A stretch of 64,000 bases of DNA from Peribacillus glennii (GTDB lineage Bacteria; Bacillota; Bacilli; Bacillales; DSM-1321): assembly GCF_003429105.1 (NCBI RefSeq), contig NZ_QVTD01000003.1, forward strand, positions 992,001 through 1,056,000, read 5' to 3'. This document shows, piece by piece, positions 16,570-24,503 of the stretch (within the stretch, counting starts at the first letter, position 1; each line of letters begins with the position of its first letter). The notes beneath the pieces are model-generated. The model made no database searches, was not told where the DNA came from, and saw only the letters and a list, made by a program, of their open reading frames with translations. The translations under genes were made by a program, and so were the position numbers.

Positions 16570-16777
16570 TATTAGTTGAATTTATCAATATTAAAGCTGC
16601 CATTCAAAAAATTTTCGGTTCTCTCCATGTGAATCCTGCGTGTCACATGCCTTTCAGGATAGCTGAAAGGTGGCTGTGTCTTAATAGGGCCGACAAGAGA
16701 ACGAGCCTTTTTTCACGGGCTATATGGATTAGCGCAAATGAGCCAATAACCAACAATATTTTTAATTTCAACTGATA
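16570..16777. mobile_element. MITE-like element, copy 1, with a folded core
   Basis: The ends are inverted: TATTAGTTGAA at 16570 and TTCAACTGATA ending at 16777. The outer 45-50 bases on each side align, inverted, with the elements at 27281-27437 and 42837-42983; for example GGATTA..ATGAGCCAA..CAACAATA on the right. No transposase is encoded. It begins 16 bases from the rnpB -35 box. Its centre differs from the other copies and holds a multi-hairpin core. Confidence 0.65.
16616..16703. other. Multi-hairpin core of the rnpB-proximal element
   Basis: GTTCTCT (16618-16624) pairs with AGAGAAC (16696-16702), closing a junction that contains CATGTG/CACATG (16626-16649), a perfect 8-bp CCTTTCAG/CTGAAAGG hairpin (16650-16670) and a weaker TGTC/GACA stem. 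T-tracts follow the closing stem on both strands. It could fold as DNA or as RNA from either strand. Confidence 0.4.
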
Positions 16778-16807
16778 CGATTATTCATTCACTTTATAAA
16801 AAGGCTA

Positions 16808-17119
16808 CTAATCGTATAATTTGCTGCCGAACACATGCTTTTCAAGGTTGGACAGCCTTTTTAAGATATCAAAATTGGTGGTGCCGGGTGTTACGCTCGT
16901 TGCCGGCTGGTTCTGGCGCCTTGACATATCGTCTGCCTGCTTTCTCAGCCTCAGGTTTTCCTGTTTCAATTCCTCAATTTCCTGATGGAATGCTTCGTAA
17001 TCTTTTATGACCACGTCGAGGAATTGGTCTACATCTTCTGGTTTATATCCGCGCATTGCCGTTTTGAAATCTTTTTCAAGAATGTCTTTAGCCGTTAATT
17101 TTATCTTATCAGATAGCAT
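16808..17119 (-). CDS. gpsB: Cell-division adaptor GpsB
   Basis: The 103-residue protein starts [19 protein letters not shown] and contains the DivIVA/GpsB membrane-binding signature [13 protein letters not shown], then a coiled coil (about residues 35-70) and a C-terminal trimerisation helix. Start ATG 17119 is preceded by AGGTGA; an upstream GTG is less likely. GpsB shuttles PBP1 between septum and side wall in Bacillus; its client PBP1 (ponA) is encoded at 28-31 kb in this window. Intact and of normal length. Confidence 0.95.
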   Translation of the reverse strand: MLSDKIKLTAKDILEKDFKTAMRGYKPEDVDQFLDVVIKDYEAFHQEIEELKQENLRLRKQADDMSRRQNQPATSVTPGTTNFDILKRLSNLEKHVFGSKLYD

Positions 17120-17237
17120 AAGATTCACCTCAATACTTTCGCCAACATCGATTTATACTATTATTTTTTCAAATATGCCTTGATTTGTCAACGGAACATC
17201 TTCATTTTGGAAAAGGCATAGGAACACAAGCTTTTTT

Positions 17238-17783
17238 TCAATTCCATTGATCTTCTTCAGCAGCCTGCTGAAGATCATCGAATGAAATCCGAATAATTGG
17301 ATAAGGATGAGCCGCCCTGTATTTTTCAGCTTCAGCTAAAGCGTACTTGGGGGTACCCTCTCTTTCCTCATCATATACTATGATGATTCCATCGCTTTTG
17401 TGGACCATGAATAAGTTCTTTGCCCTTAATTGCTGCGGGCCTTCGTAGGGCTTTTTCGAAATTGAATCAACGAAATCCGCCTGGGCTAAAATATTTTGAT
17501 AATACTGCTTGTTAGTTTCATTCCAGGTTTCTTCCTGCCCCAAAAATGGTGTCAATACACCAAGTTTAACATCCTTATACTCATCCTTCAGTTCAAACAA
17601 AACTTCAGCAGCCCACAGTTCTACACCAAGCTGGCCGGAAATGATGAACCACTCGGCACCTTCGTCGATTAAAGGGACCAGCCGCCGCTTTATCGCCCGT
17701 TTAATATATTTTACTCCTTCATGGTCATTCTTAAATATGCCAAATTCAAAAGGTTTATAGCCGGTTATGTATATAACGTTCAA
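17238..17783 (-). CDS. ypsA: YpsA, SLOG-superfamily (DUF1273) protein
   Basis: The 181-residue protein shows the SLOG Rossmann-like fold: N-terminal strand NVIYITGYKPFEFGIF, then SGQLGVELWAAEV near residue 67 with the conserved glycine-rich loop, and DGIIIVYDEEREGTPKYA near residue 130. SLOG proteins bind nucleotide-derived ligands; in Firmicutes YpsA affects cell division and stress survival. It lies directly upstream of gpsB on the same strand, as in B. subtilis. Start ATG 17783 is preceded by AAAGGACT. Confidence 0.93.
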   Translation of the reverse strand: MNVIYITGYKPFEFGIFKNDHEGVKYIKRAIKRRLVPLIDEGAEWFIISGQLGVELWAAEVLFELKDEYKDVKLGVLTPFLGQEETWNETNKQYYQNILAQADFVDSISKKPYEGPQQLRAKNLFMVHKSDGIIIVYDEEREGTPKYALAEAEKYRAAHPYPIIRISFDDLQQAAEEDQWN

Positions 17784-17818
17784 TCGGGATAGTCCTTTCT
17801 TTCACACGGAATTGTTAG

Positions 17819-17913
17819 AAAACCCGCCGATGGGGAAACCTTAAAAAGCGTTGATTAGACATAGCTATAAGGTAAAGACCGGCCAAAGGATGTAAGTAAC
17901 ACAGGCGAAGACA
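17819..17913 (+). repeat. Dispersed two-box intergenic repeat, copy B
   Basis: AAAACCC at 17819-17825 is followed by GCCGATGGGG, and ACACAGGCGAAGACA lies at 17899-17913. The second box is inside a GGCCAA/TTGGCC stem. The region lies between ypsA and the coat-protein gene. Confidence 0.5.
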
Positions 17914-17984
17914 TTGGCCCTTGGAGTTCTTAGTCTGTATTATGATTTATGAATTAGGAAAGGTTTATGTTTTCCTATTAGCTA

Positions 17985-18014
17985 AATAAAACAAGGGCTT
18001 TATCGCCCTTGTCA
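17985..18014 (-). terminator. Terminator of the CotD-like gene
   Basis: On the minus strand ACAAGGGC-gataaa-GCCCTTGT forms an 8-bp stem followed by TTTATTTAG. Confidence 0.75.
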
Positions 18015-18018
18015 TCCG

Positions 18019-18564
18019 TCAGAAACCAAATGGTCTTGGCGGGCAGCATTTGTGGTGTATTGGTGCAACCGGAGGCCTGCCCGGGCAAACCACGTGCTGC
18101 TCAAAACATTGATTTACTGTAGACTGGGTATGCGGGAAGTAGTGCTGGTGTGTGAATACATGCTTATTGACATTTGTTGTGTGAGATGGATGAACGTGCG
18201 GCACTACATGCGGAAACACGTTCGTATTCACAAAGTTTTGCGGTGGTGAAACCTGTGCAGGCAATACCTGTGTGGGAGCCACATTGGTTGGGCCGGCCGG
18301 ACCAAATGGACCAGGACCCATACCTGCTGGAGAAACCATTGGTCCCATTCCCGGATAAGGGCCTGCCTGTGCACCCATTACTCCAGGGCCTGGCTGCGGT
18401 CCCATTCCATAGGAAGGACCCATCTGTGCCCCCATTACTCCAGGGCCTGGCTGCGGTCCCATTCCATAAGAAGGACCCATTTGCGCACCCATTACTCCTG
18501 GGCCTTTCCCGGCAGGGCCCATTTGTGCACCCATTACGTTAGATTGCTTTTTCATATGTTCCAT
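18019..18564 (-). CDS. CotD-like spore coat protein with Gly-Met-Pro repeats
   Basis: The 181-residue protein has two parts. The C-terminal part (about residues 100-181) matches the CotD coat family: HVVPHVHPSHTTNVNKH, HQHYFPHTQS and a Cys/Pro-rich end CCPPRPFGF. The N-terminal part is a low-complexity array built on VMGAQMGP and YGMGPQPGPG, with two nearly identical 22-residue DNA-level repeats. CotD of B. subtilis is much shorter and lacks this array. Start ATG 18564 is favoured by AAAGGGG nine bases upstream. A sigma-K-like -10 CATAGTCTG with AC 17 bases further up precedes it, in line with mother-cell expression; that is weak evidence. Confidence 0.85.
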   Translation of the reverse strand: MEHMKKQSNVMGAQMGPAGKGPGVMGAQMGPSYGMGPQPGPGVMGAQMGPSYGMGPQPGPGVMGAQAGPYPGMGPMVSPAGMGPGPFGPAGPTNVAPTQVLPAQVSPPQNFVNTNVFPHVVPHVHPSHTTNVNKHVFTHQHYFPHTQSTVNQCFEQHVVCPGRPPVAPIHHKCCPPRPFGF

Positions 18565-18656
18565 ATAAAAAGCGTCCCCTTTCTTCATAGTTTGGATTAC
18601 AATAACAGACTATGAATCAAGAGGTACAGTTGTACTAATCAAAAAACCTAATTTTA

Positions 18657-18752
18657 TCATAAAAAGGAGTAAAAGCCATCCTTCAATGTCGAAAACACCA
18701 AAGCAGTTAGACAAATGACAACAAAAAATAAAAATAAAATCGTTTTATACAT
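18657..18752 (-). CDS. 31-residue membrane microprotein
   Basis: An ATG at 18752, preceded by GGGCGGGAAAC, opens a frame for a 31-residue product that is almost entirely one hydrophobic span (residues 4-20) followed by a short tail STLKDGFYSFL. It lies between the CotD-like gene and mrfB on the same strand. Such tiny single-span proteins are common in spore formers. Coding status is uncertain because the ribosome binding site is imperfect and the frame short. Confidence 0.45.
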   Translation of the reverse strand: MYKTILFLFFVVICLTALVFSTLKDGFYSFL

Positions 18753-18908
18753 GTTTCCCGCCCCGTCATTTAATCTGAAAGTTTCCTATAACGTGCTTTA
18801 GACGTATAACGAACCTCTCACAAACATACATTTTACACACATTGACAGTACAGGACAATATTTCTTTATCAAAACACAAAGAAAAATTTTTACAATTCTG
18901 TGCCCTTT

Positions 18909-20162
18909 TCAGTTGGACGCTTTAAGCTTTCTTTTCAACCGCTCACAGCGTTTATACAGGTTCTGTACGAGAGTTGCTGAAGATGAAGACAGTCCCTCCA
19001 GTTCCTCCAGCAGCTTGGACGACAGCATCAGGGCTTTCCTGTAGTCCTTATAATGGTGTTCAAGCAGTTTGCTCGCTTCAAGCAGTGCTTCCTGTTTTTG
19101 TTTTATGGTTCCCGATTCAGCCACTTCTAGCCATATGTCCAAAGCTAAGCCGTATTGTTTATTCTTTTTCATTTGATAGGCTATAGCGTGCCTGGCGGTG
19201 ATCCGCTCTCCATTTGTTCCATGAGTGAGCAGACGGCGATACGTTTCAAGCGCTTCATCTGTTTTTCCAAGATAATTAAGCCAGCGTGCAATTTCAAGCG
19301 TTTCTTCGCCATATCCGTCAACCTGGAGAATTTGTCTTGATAAGTGGATATAGAGCGTAATCAAAGAAAGAATGTCGATTTCATTATGCTTCATGACACC
19401 AAGCAAAATTTCAGGATCCTTTCTTTCGACAAAATCAAAGAAAATCATGGGTGCTAAATATCCTGGTATATCACTTTCCCTCTTCAATCCTAGTATTTCT
19501 TCTTCGACTGCCGAGAGCTTTACTTTTGCCAATCTGTTTTTCCAAAGTCTCCTGGAAGCATGGTATAAGTCAAAATGCCCAAATTCCGGTAAACGGGGAA
19601 CATGCTCTCTTATCAGCGTATGCCTTGTTTTTAGCTGGGGCCAGTCGAATGCTTTTCCATTGTACGTGACAAGAGTGTCATAATTAATATTCTTCAGGAA
19701 GCTTTGGTATAGGGGGATCTCGTTCCCGGGCTGTGGCAGAACGTGCTGCCTCAGGACGATCGCTTCTTTCTCAAGGAAGGCATATCCTAGCAAGAAAATC
19801 GTATTCCCTGCACCTCCGCCAAGACCGGTTGTCTCTGTATCGAAGAAAAATAAATCTTGGGCACCAAGGCCCTTGGCAGACAGTGGGTGGTCAAGCGGCG
19901 ATTTATTCCAGAATCCGACGACATCAATCAGTTCCTTAAAGGAATACTTTCCGTGCCGGTAATTGATTGGATAGCGCACCTCCCGGATAAAACAATACTG
20001 GTTATCAAACCAGTAAACAGTTGTATCGTTCTCCTGCCATTTTTCGATAAAAGGAATCTTTTCATTTACTATTGTTTTGGTTTCTGGGCCGGTATTATTC
20101 TTATCCTGGCTGTCCAGTTTCATATGGCCTTTCATGCGGCCCAGTTTATTTTTTAAAGACAA
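18909..20162 (-). CDS. mrfB: MrfB (YprB), DEDD-family exonuclease for mitomycin C repair
   Basis: The 417-residue protein has an N-terminal RNase H-like DEDD exonuclease domain: FFDTETTGLGGG near residue 95, VTYNGKAFDWPQL near residue 160 and HNEIDILSL near residue 250 provide the acidic residues. The C-terminal 130 residues look like TPR-type helices. The start is TTG 20162 with GAGGTGA upstream; the same non-ATG start is plausible for the family. In B. subtilis MrfA and MrfB act together in a repair route for mitomycin C lesions separate from UvrABC. mrfA lies upstream on the same strand with about 125 bases between. Confidence 0.92.
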   Translation of the reverse strand: MSLKNKLGRMKGHMKLDSQDKNNTGPETKTIVNEKIPFIEKWQENDTTVYWFDNQYCFIREVRYPINYRHGKYSFKELIDVVGFWNKSPLDHPLSAKGLGAQDLFFFDTETTGLGGGAGNTIFLLGYAFLEKEAIVLRQHVLPQPGNEIPLYQSFLKNINYDTLVTYNGKAFDWPQLKTRHTLIREHVPRLPEFGHFDLYHASRRLWKNRLAKVKLSAVEEEILGLKRESDIPGYLAPMIFFDFVERKDPEILLGVMKHNEIDILSLITLYIHLSRQILQVDGYGEETLEIARWLNYLGKTDEALETYRRLLTHGTNGERITARHAIAYQMKKNKQYGLALDIWLEVAESGTIKQKQEALLEASKLLEHHYKDYRKALMLSSKLLEELEGLSSSSATLVQNLYKRCERLKRKLKASN

Positions 20163-20288
20163 TGGTCTCACCTCGAACCCTGAGTAACAATCTTATAAAA
20201 AAACAAAAGCGCTCTTTATTAAAGCAAACTTTGATTACCATCTGCCACGTCCTGTGCACAACGTCGACGCCACCATATCCTGTGGAGG

Positions 20289-22556
20289 TCAGTTTGCAAA
20301 GAGCCCCAGCAAAAGGATAGCGTCTTTCTTTGATCCCTGTGAAGCGGTATCCGTGCCAATGCAGGAAGGGCATCCGCTTTCGCATTGGCACCGTTCCACC
20401 ATATTACGGGTTTCTTTTAAGATTGTCCCAACCTTCTCATACACCTTTTCACTAAGGCCTATTCCGCCCGGATAACTATCATAAATAAAAATTGTTGGTT
20501 TCTCATTATGGGCAGCTTTCACCTGAGGATATACATGGATATCGTTCGGGTCACACATAACGAAAAGGGGAATCATGTAATGTAATGCATGGGATGCGCC
20601 GATCAATCCTTGCTCCATCCGATTATCGTCCCAAGCGAGGACCTCCGGATTAAGAGAAAGCATCGCCGAATTCGTATGAAGCTCCACCTCCGGGAGTGTA
20701 ATGGGGCCTGAACCGATATTATCATGCGTTTCAAACTTGATCTTCTTGAAAATCGTCGCCATTGCCCTTACAGATACATCTCCATAGGCAGCTTCATTTG
20801 AGCTGAAATTCTTTTGCTTGTCCACTTCCAGCACCGATAGCTGGACGGCAAGGTTTGCATCCGTATAATAATCCACGTTTACTTCGCGGACGTACGCCTT
20901 CTTTTCCTCCCAATCAAGCAGCTCGACCTGGTATTGAATCCCCTGGTGGAGATAGATCGCTTCATCATGAAGCAATGTCATTGCACTGAAGGTATCCATT
21001 TCACCAATCACTTTGTTATCCGGTGCTTCTGTCTGGTCGATGATGACCACATTTTCCTGGGAGGCAGAGCGCAAGCTGATATTATGGGCCGGGAAAGCAT
21101 CATCCATCCAAAACCATTTGTCTCCGTTTTGGTGAAGTACTCTTTCTTCCGTTAAAAATTCAAGAACATCCATGATTTCCGCCCTGCCGAATGTGTCCCC
21201 CTTTTGAAAAGGCAGCTCGTAGGCGGCACATTTGATATGGTCCACGAGAATTACCAGGTTGTCAGGGTTTATCCTTGCTGTTTCAGGACTTCGGGAAAAG
21301 AAATACTCCGGATTTTGGATCATATACTGGTCCAGTGCACTGGAGCTCCCAACCATGATGATCAACGCCTCATCATGCCTTCTCCCCGCACGCCCGGCCT
21401 GCTGCCAGGCGCTTGCGATCGAACCGGGATAGCCTGTCATGATGCATACCTGAAGCTGGCCGATATCCACGCCAAGCTCAAGCGCGTTTGTGCTCACAAC
21501 CCCGTAAATGCTGCCTTCCCTCAGCCCTTTTTCAATCTCACGCCGTTGCTTTGGAAGATAACCTCCGCGGTAGCCCCTTATCGACTTAGGCCCCAGTTGC
21601 TTCGAGACCAGTTCCTGCAAATATGTGAGCAGGATTTCGACCCTGACCCGGGAACGCGCGAACACAATTGTTTGGATCTTATTGCGCAAAAATTCCATCG
21701 CGAGGGTTCGCGCCTCGAGCACTGCACTCCTGCGGATATTTAAGGGCTTGTTCACGACGGGGGGGTTATAAAAGACAAAATGCTTCTTCCCACTTGGCGC
21801 GCCATTGTCATCAACCAGCAGCATATCCTGCTCGGTAAGCTCCTCTGCCAGTTGTTTTGGGTTTGCAATCGTAGCCGAAGTGCAAATAAATACCGGGTCG
21901 CTTCCGTAAAACTTGCATATCCGTCTTAGCCGCCTGATCACGTTTGCTGTATGACTGCCAAAAACGCCCCGGTATATGTGCAGCTCATCAATAATTACAT
22001 ATTTCAGATTTTCAAACAGCGATACCCATTTCGTATGGTGGGGCAAAATTCCCGAATGCAGCATATCCGGGTTGGTAATCACGATATGCCCTGCTTTACG
22101 GATCTTTTGCCGGATATTCGATGGGGTATCCCCATCATATGTATAACTGTTTATGTCGGCTTCCATATCTTCTATCATCTCATGGAGCTCGCTTTTCTGG
22201 TCGTAGCTTAATGCTTTCGTAGGAAAGATATAAAGAGCCCTTGTTTTCTCATTTTCTAAGATCGACTGCAATACCGGAAGATTGTAACAAAATGTCTTTC
22301 CAGATGCTGTCGGTGTTACTGCAACTAAACTTTTCCCCTGGACAGCCGCCCGAAAGGCAGTCGCCTGGTGGGTATATAGCCCGGATATCCCCCTCTTTTG
22401 CAGAGCCTTTCTGATTGTTTCGTCCATTCGTTCCGGAAAAGGGACACTTGATGCTTCCCTCGGCTCAATTGTATGCCAATGTACAATATTTTCCAGATGC
22501 TTTTCATCGGTTTTAAACTGTGCTATCATTTCCTGCAAGTTTTTCCGTAACTTCAT
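20289..22556 (-). CDS. mrfA: MrfA (YprA), DEAH-box repair helicase
   Basis: The 755-residue helicase has Walker A VTPTASGKTFCYN near residue 82, DELH Walker B (YVIIDELHIYRG) near residue 190, motif III TSATIAN and motif VI QQAGRAGRRHDEA near residue 385. The C-terminal DUF1998 domain has the four-cysteine set CQCESGCPSC near residue 720, known in MrfA to bind zinc. It translocates on DNA with 3'-5' polarity and works with MrfB in mitomycin C repair. An almost perfect LexA-type palindrome lies 30 bases upstream of the start, so damage induction is plausible here. Confidence 0.95.
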   Translation of the reverse strand: MKLRKNLQEMIAQFKTDEKHLENIVHWHTIEPREASSVPFPERMDETIRKALQKRGISGLYTHQATAFRAAVQGKSLVAVTPTASGKTFCYNLPVLQSILENEKTRALYIFPTKALSYDQKSELHEMIEDMEADINSYTYDGDTPSNIRQKIRKAGHIVITNPDMLHSGILPHHTKWVSLFENLKYVIIDELHIYRGVFGSHTANVIRRLRRICKFYGSDPVFICTSATIANPKQLAEELTEQDMLLVDDNGAPSGKKHFVFYNPPVVNKPLNIRRSAVLEARTLAMEFLRNKIQTIVFARSRVRVEILLTYLQELVSKQLGPKSIRGYRGGYLPKQRREIEKGLREGSIYGVVSTNALELGVDIGQLQVCIMTGYPGSIASAWQQAGRAGRRHDEALIIMVGSSSALDQYMIQNPEYFFSRSPETARINPDNLVILVDHIKCAAYELPFQKGDTFGRAEIMDVLEFLTEERVLHQNGDKWFWMDDAFPAHNISLRSASQENVVIIDQTEAPDNKVIGEMDTFSAMTLLHDEAIYLHQGIQYQVELLDWEEKKAYVREVNVDYYTDANLAVQLSVLEVDKQKNFSSNEAAYGDVSVRAMATIFKKIKFETHDNIGSGPITLPEVELHTNSAMLSLNPEVLAWDDNRMEQGLIGASHALHYMIPLFVMCDPNDIHVYPQVKAAHNEKPTIFIYDSYPGGIGLSEKVYEKVGTILKETRNMVERCQCESGCPSCIGTDTASQGSKKDAILLLGLFAN

Positions 22557-22585
22557 AATCGTTCACCCCAATACTATTATTTTAA

Positions 22586-22599
22586 CGAATGAACGTTCG
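22586..22599 (-). promoter_or_regulatory. Candidate LexA (SOS) box upstream of mrfA
   Basis: CGAAT-GAAC-GTTCG departs at one base from the Bacillus LexA consensus CGAAC-N4-GTTCG. It lies 30-43 bases before the mrfA start codon, where it would overlap the promoter. The match is read directly from sequence; binding is inference. Confidence 0.55.
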
Positions 22600-22606
22600 A
22601 TTAAAA

Positions 22607-22640
22607 AGAAAAAAATCATTCCCTTTTTCAGGAAATGATT
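22607..22640 (-). terminator. Terminator downstream of the alpha/beta hydrolase gene
   Basis: On the minus strand AATCATTTCC pairs with GGGAATGATT, followed by TTTTTTC. It lies about 130 bases after the hydrolase stop and just before the mrfA promoter region. Confidence 0.75.
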
Positions 22641-22706
22641 AAAGAATTCATGTTAACAACCTGATTTCATGAATGTAAAGCTGGGCGCCAATGGCTCCAG
22701 TCGTGT

Positions 22707-22743
22707 AAAACCCGGGTTTCAAATGAGTTTCACCATAGGCGAA
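22707..22743 (+). repeat. Dispersed two-box intergenic repeat, short copy
   Basis: AAAACCCGGGTTT (from 22707) is followed 25 bases later by ACCATAGGCGAAA, resembling the second box ACAYAGGCGAAGA. It sits in the hydrolase-mrfA gap. It is the most diverged copy. Confidence 0.35.
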
Positions 22744-22769
22744 ATAAGCCAAAAATCAATAATGGATGA

Positions 22770-23543
22770 TTACCTCGGGACAAAATTCTTTATTGCTTCT
22801 GCAACCCTTCCCGGGTCCTCCAGCATCCCCATATGGCCGCAATCCGGAAGCAATACTTCCTTGATATGGTTCTTCCCTGTGACAGAAAACGTTTTTTCAG
22901 GAGCAATCACCTTATCTTTTGCGCCAGCAATTAATAGAACGGGAACATTGGAGTTACTTAGGACATGATTGCGGTCGCCTCGTTTTCGCATCGCATTCAG
23001 GGCACCGATTGCGCCATTGATGCTGGTTTGGTATCCAATCTCTTTTGCTGCTTCTTTATGAATTTGCCGGCTGTTGTCACCGGTGTCGGCGAACAGTTTT
23101 GGGACCAATCCATCCACGAAAGGTTTAAGGCCATGCATTTCGATTTGTTCTATTGATCTCAATCGACCTTCCTTCGCTTCCTCGCTGTCCGGATATGCTG
23201 TAGAATGCACTAAAGAAAACCCTGCTGCCATCCCTGGAAATTGTTCAGCAAAAGACAGGGTCACATAGCCGCCCAGGGAATGCCCGAATAGGTATACGCG
23301 ATCAACTGACAGGTGTTTTAATAAATTATGGACATCCCTTGCCATATCATCTATTTCGAAATCTTTGTCCTCACTTTTCGACTCTCCATGCCCCCTTAGG
23401 TCGACAGCAATGATCCGGTATTCGTCCTGCAAGCTTGGGATTACGTCCTTCCAATATCCTCGGCTGCCGCAAAAACCATGGATCAGCACAATGGGTGTTC
23501 CTTGCCCGGAATCAGAGTATGAAAGCATATTTTTTTTAAGCAT
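22770..23543 (-). CDS. Alpha/beta-hydrolase family protein
   Basis: The 257-residue product has the alpha/beta hydrolase core: oxyanion-hole segment LIHGFCGSRGYW near residue 25, the nucleophile elbow GHSLGGY near residue 90, an acid in GAKDKVIAP near residue 200 and the final His in LPDCGHMGMLEDP near residue 235. Best matches by pattern are small esterase or peroxidase-like (proline iminopeptidase-type) enzymes; the substrate is unknown. I chose ATG 23543, seven bases after GGGGGAGG. The same frame is open about 180 bases further upstream and encodes a hydrophobic segment there, noted under findings. Confidence 0.85.
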   Translation of the reverse strand: MLKKNMLSYSDSGQGTPIVLIHGFCGSRGYWKDVIPSLQDEYRIIAVDLRGHGESKSEDKDFEIDDMARDVHNLLKHLSVDRVYLFGHSLGGYVTLSFAEQFPGMAAGFSLVHSTAYPDSEEAKEGRLRSIEQIEMHGLKPFVDGLVPKLFADTGDNSRQIHKEAAKEIGYQTSINGAIGALNAMRKRGDRNHVLSNSNVPVLLIAGAKDKVIAPEKTFSVTGKNHIKEVLLPDCGHMGMLEDPGRVAEAIKNFVPR

Positions 23544-23930
23544 TTCTATCATCCTCCCCCGTTTTGATATATTTATCATTCTTCCCTCATGTTCTCCCCT
23601 TAAAACTATTGGCTCCTTTATACCAAAATCACATACTAACATGATGAAAAGAATGGCCCCTCCGATGAAGAAGGCCAAAACAAATAAAGCTCTGGGCTGG
23701 ACCGGCAGTAAGTTCTCTGCCTCATCGACTTCCCCGTTCCCTCACTGAAATATTACTTCATCAAAGCCTTGAAACCGTGTAATTAGTGACGCACATGAAC
23801 ATTTTTTTCCTGTTTTCAAAAAATTTCAAAATTAGTGATTTAGGGAGCGGAAAATTGTTTGTACAAAACACCAATATTTTCGTATTTACATAGCCTAATT
23901 AGCAGCGGTATTTGAAAGGAGAGACAACAA

Positions 23931-24398
23931 ATGCCTGATTCAGAGAAAAATAAGAATCGGAGATCATCACATGGACAGACGTTTAATGAATTCATGACTA
24001 CAATGGACCGGCTTTTTGCGGAAAAACCGATTAAAGGCCTTCTTCAATCGATGGATGATTTTTTCGGGACCATAGAACGGGGCTTTCCTGTTGAAATTAT
24101 TGAAAAAGATACTCACTTCCATATCAAAGCTGCCCTTCCGGGAGTCAAACGGGAACAAATAGATATTGAGATGCTCGCCCAAGGGGTAATCATCAGCGTA
24201 AAGAATTTTGTTCAACCTGTAAAAATGACCGGAAACAAAACGCCAGCAAAACGAAAGCAATCATCAAAAACCGTTTCAAGAACGATTACCCTTTCAAAGC
24301 CAATCGATGAGCAAAGGGCTACAGCAAGCCATCGCGACGGGGTATTGGAAATCAAAGTGCCAAAGCTAAAAGGAAAGCGGATTGCGATCATCGACTAA
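23931..24398 (+). CDS. Small heat-shock protein (Hsp20/alpha-crystallin family)
   Basis: The 155-residue protein has a variable N-terminus (residues 1-50), an alpha-crystallin domain beginning PVEIIEKDTHFHIKAALPGVKREQIDIE, and the closing GVLEIKVPK strand with a short basic tail. A Lys/Ser-rich loop (residues 97-115) is longer than usual. AAAGGAGAG precedes ATG 23931. These proteins hold unfolding proteins as oligomers; several Bacillus relatives are spore-associated. No CIRCE or CtsR site is seen upstream. Confidence 0.88.
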   Translation: MPDSEKNKNRRSSHGQTFNEFMTTMDRLFAEKPIKGLLQSMDDFFGTIERGFPVEIIEKDTHFHIKAALPGVKREQIDIEMLAQGVIISVKNFVQPVKMTGNKTPAKRKQSSKTVSRTITLSKPIDEQRATASHRDGVLEIKVPKLKGKRIAIID

Positions 24399-24421
24399 AG
24401 TACAATATGTGCAGTCAAAAA

Positions 24422-24486
24422 GGCCAAAACCTGAAGAAAACAGTAGAAGCCAGAGCAGGCTTCATATTTTCTTACCGGTTTTGGCC
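24422..24486 (-). terminator. Three-tier hairpin terminator after yppG
   Basis: GGCCAAAACC/GGTTTTGGCC (10 bp), AAGAAAA/TTTTCTT (7 bp) and GAAGCC/GGCTTC (6 bp) stack into one long stem with small internal loops. On the minus strand it is followed by TTTTTGA. It separates the convergent hsp20 and yppG genes. Confidence 0.8.
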
Positions 24487-24503
24487 CTTTCATTATTGCG
24501 AGG

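Noticed and set aside
16616-16703. Known riboswitch or 6S-like RNA
   Set aside because: The multi-hairpin shape was tempting, but no conserved core of a known class is visible and it lies inside a repeat element.
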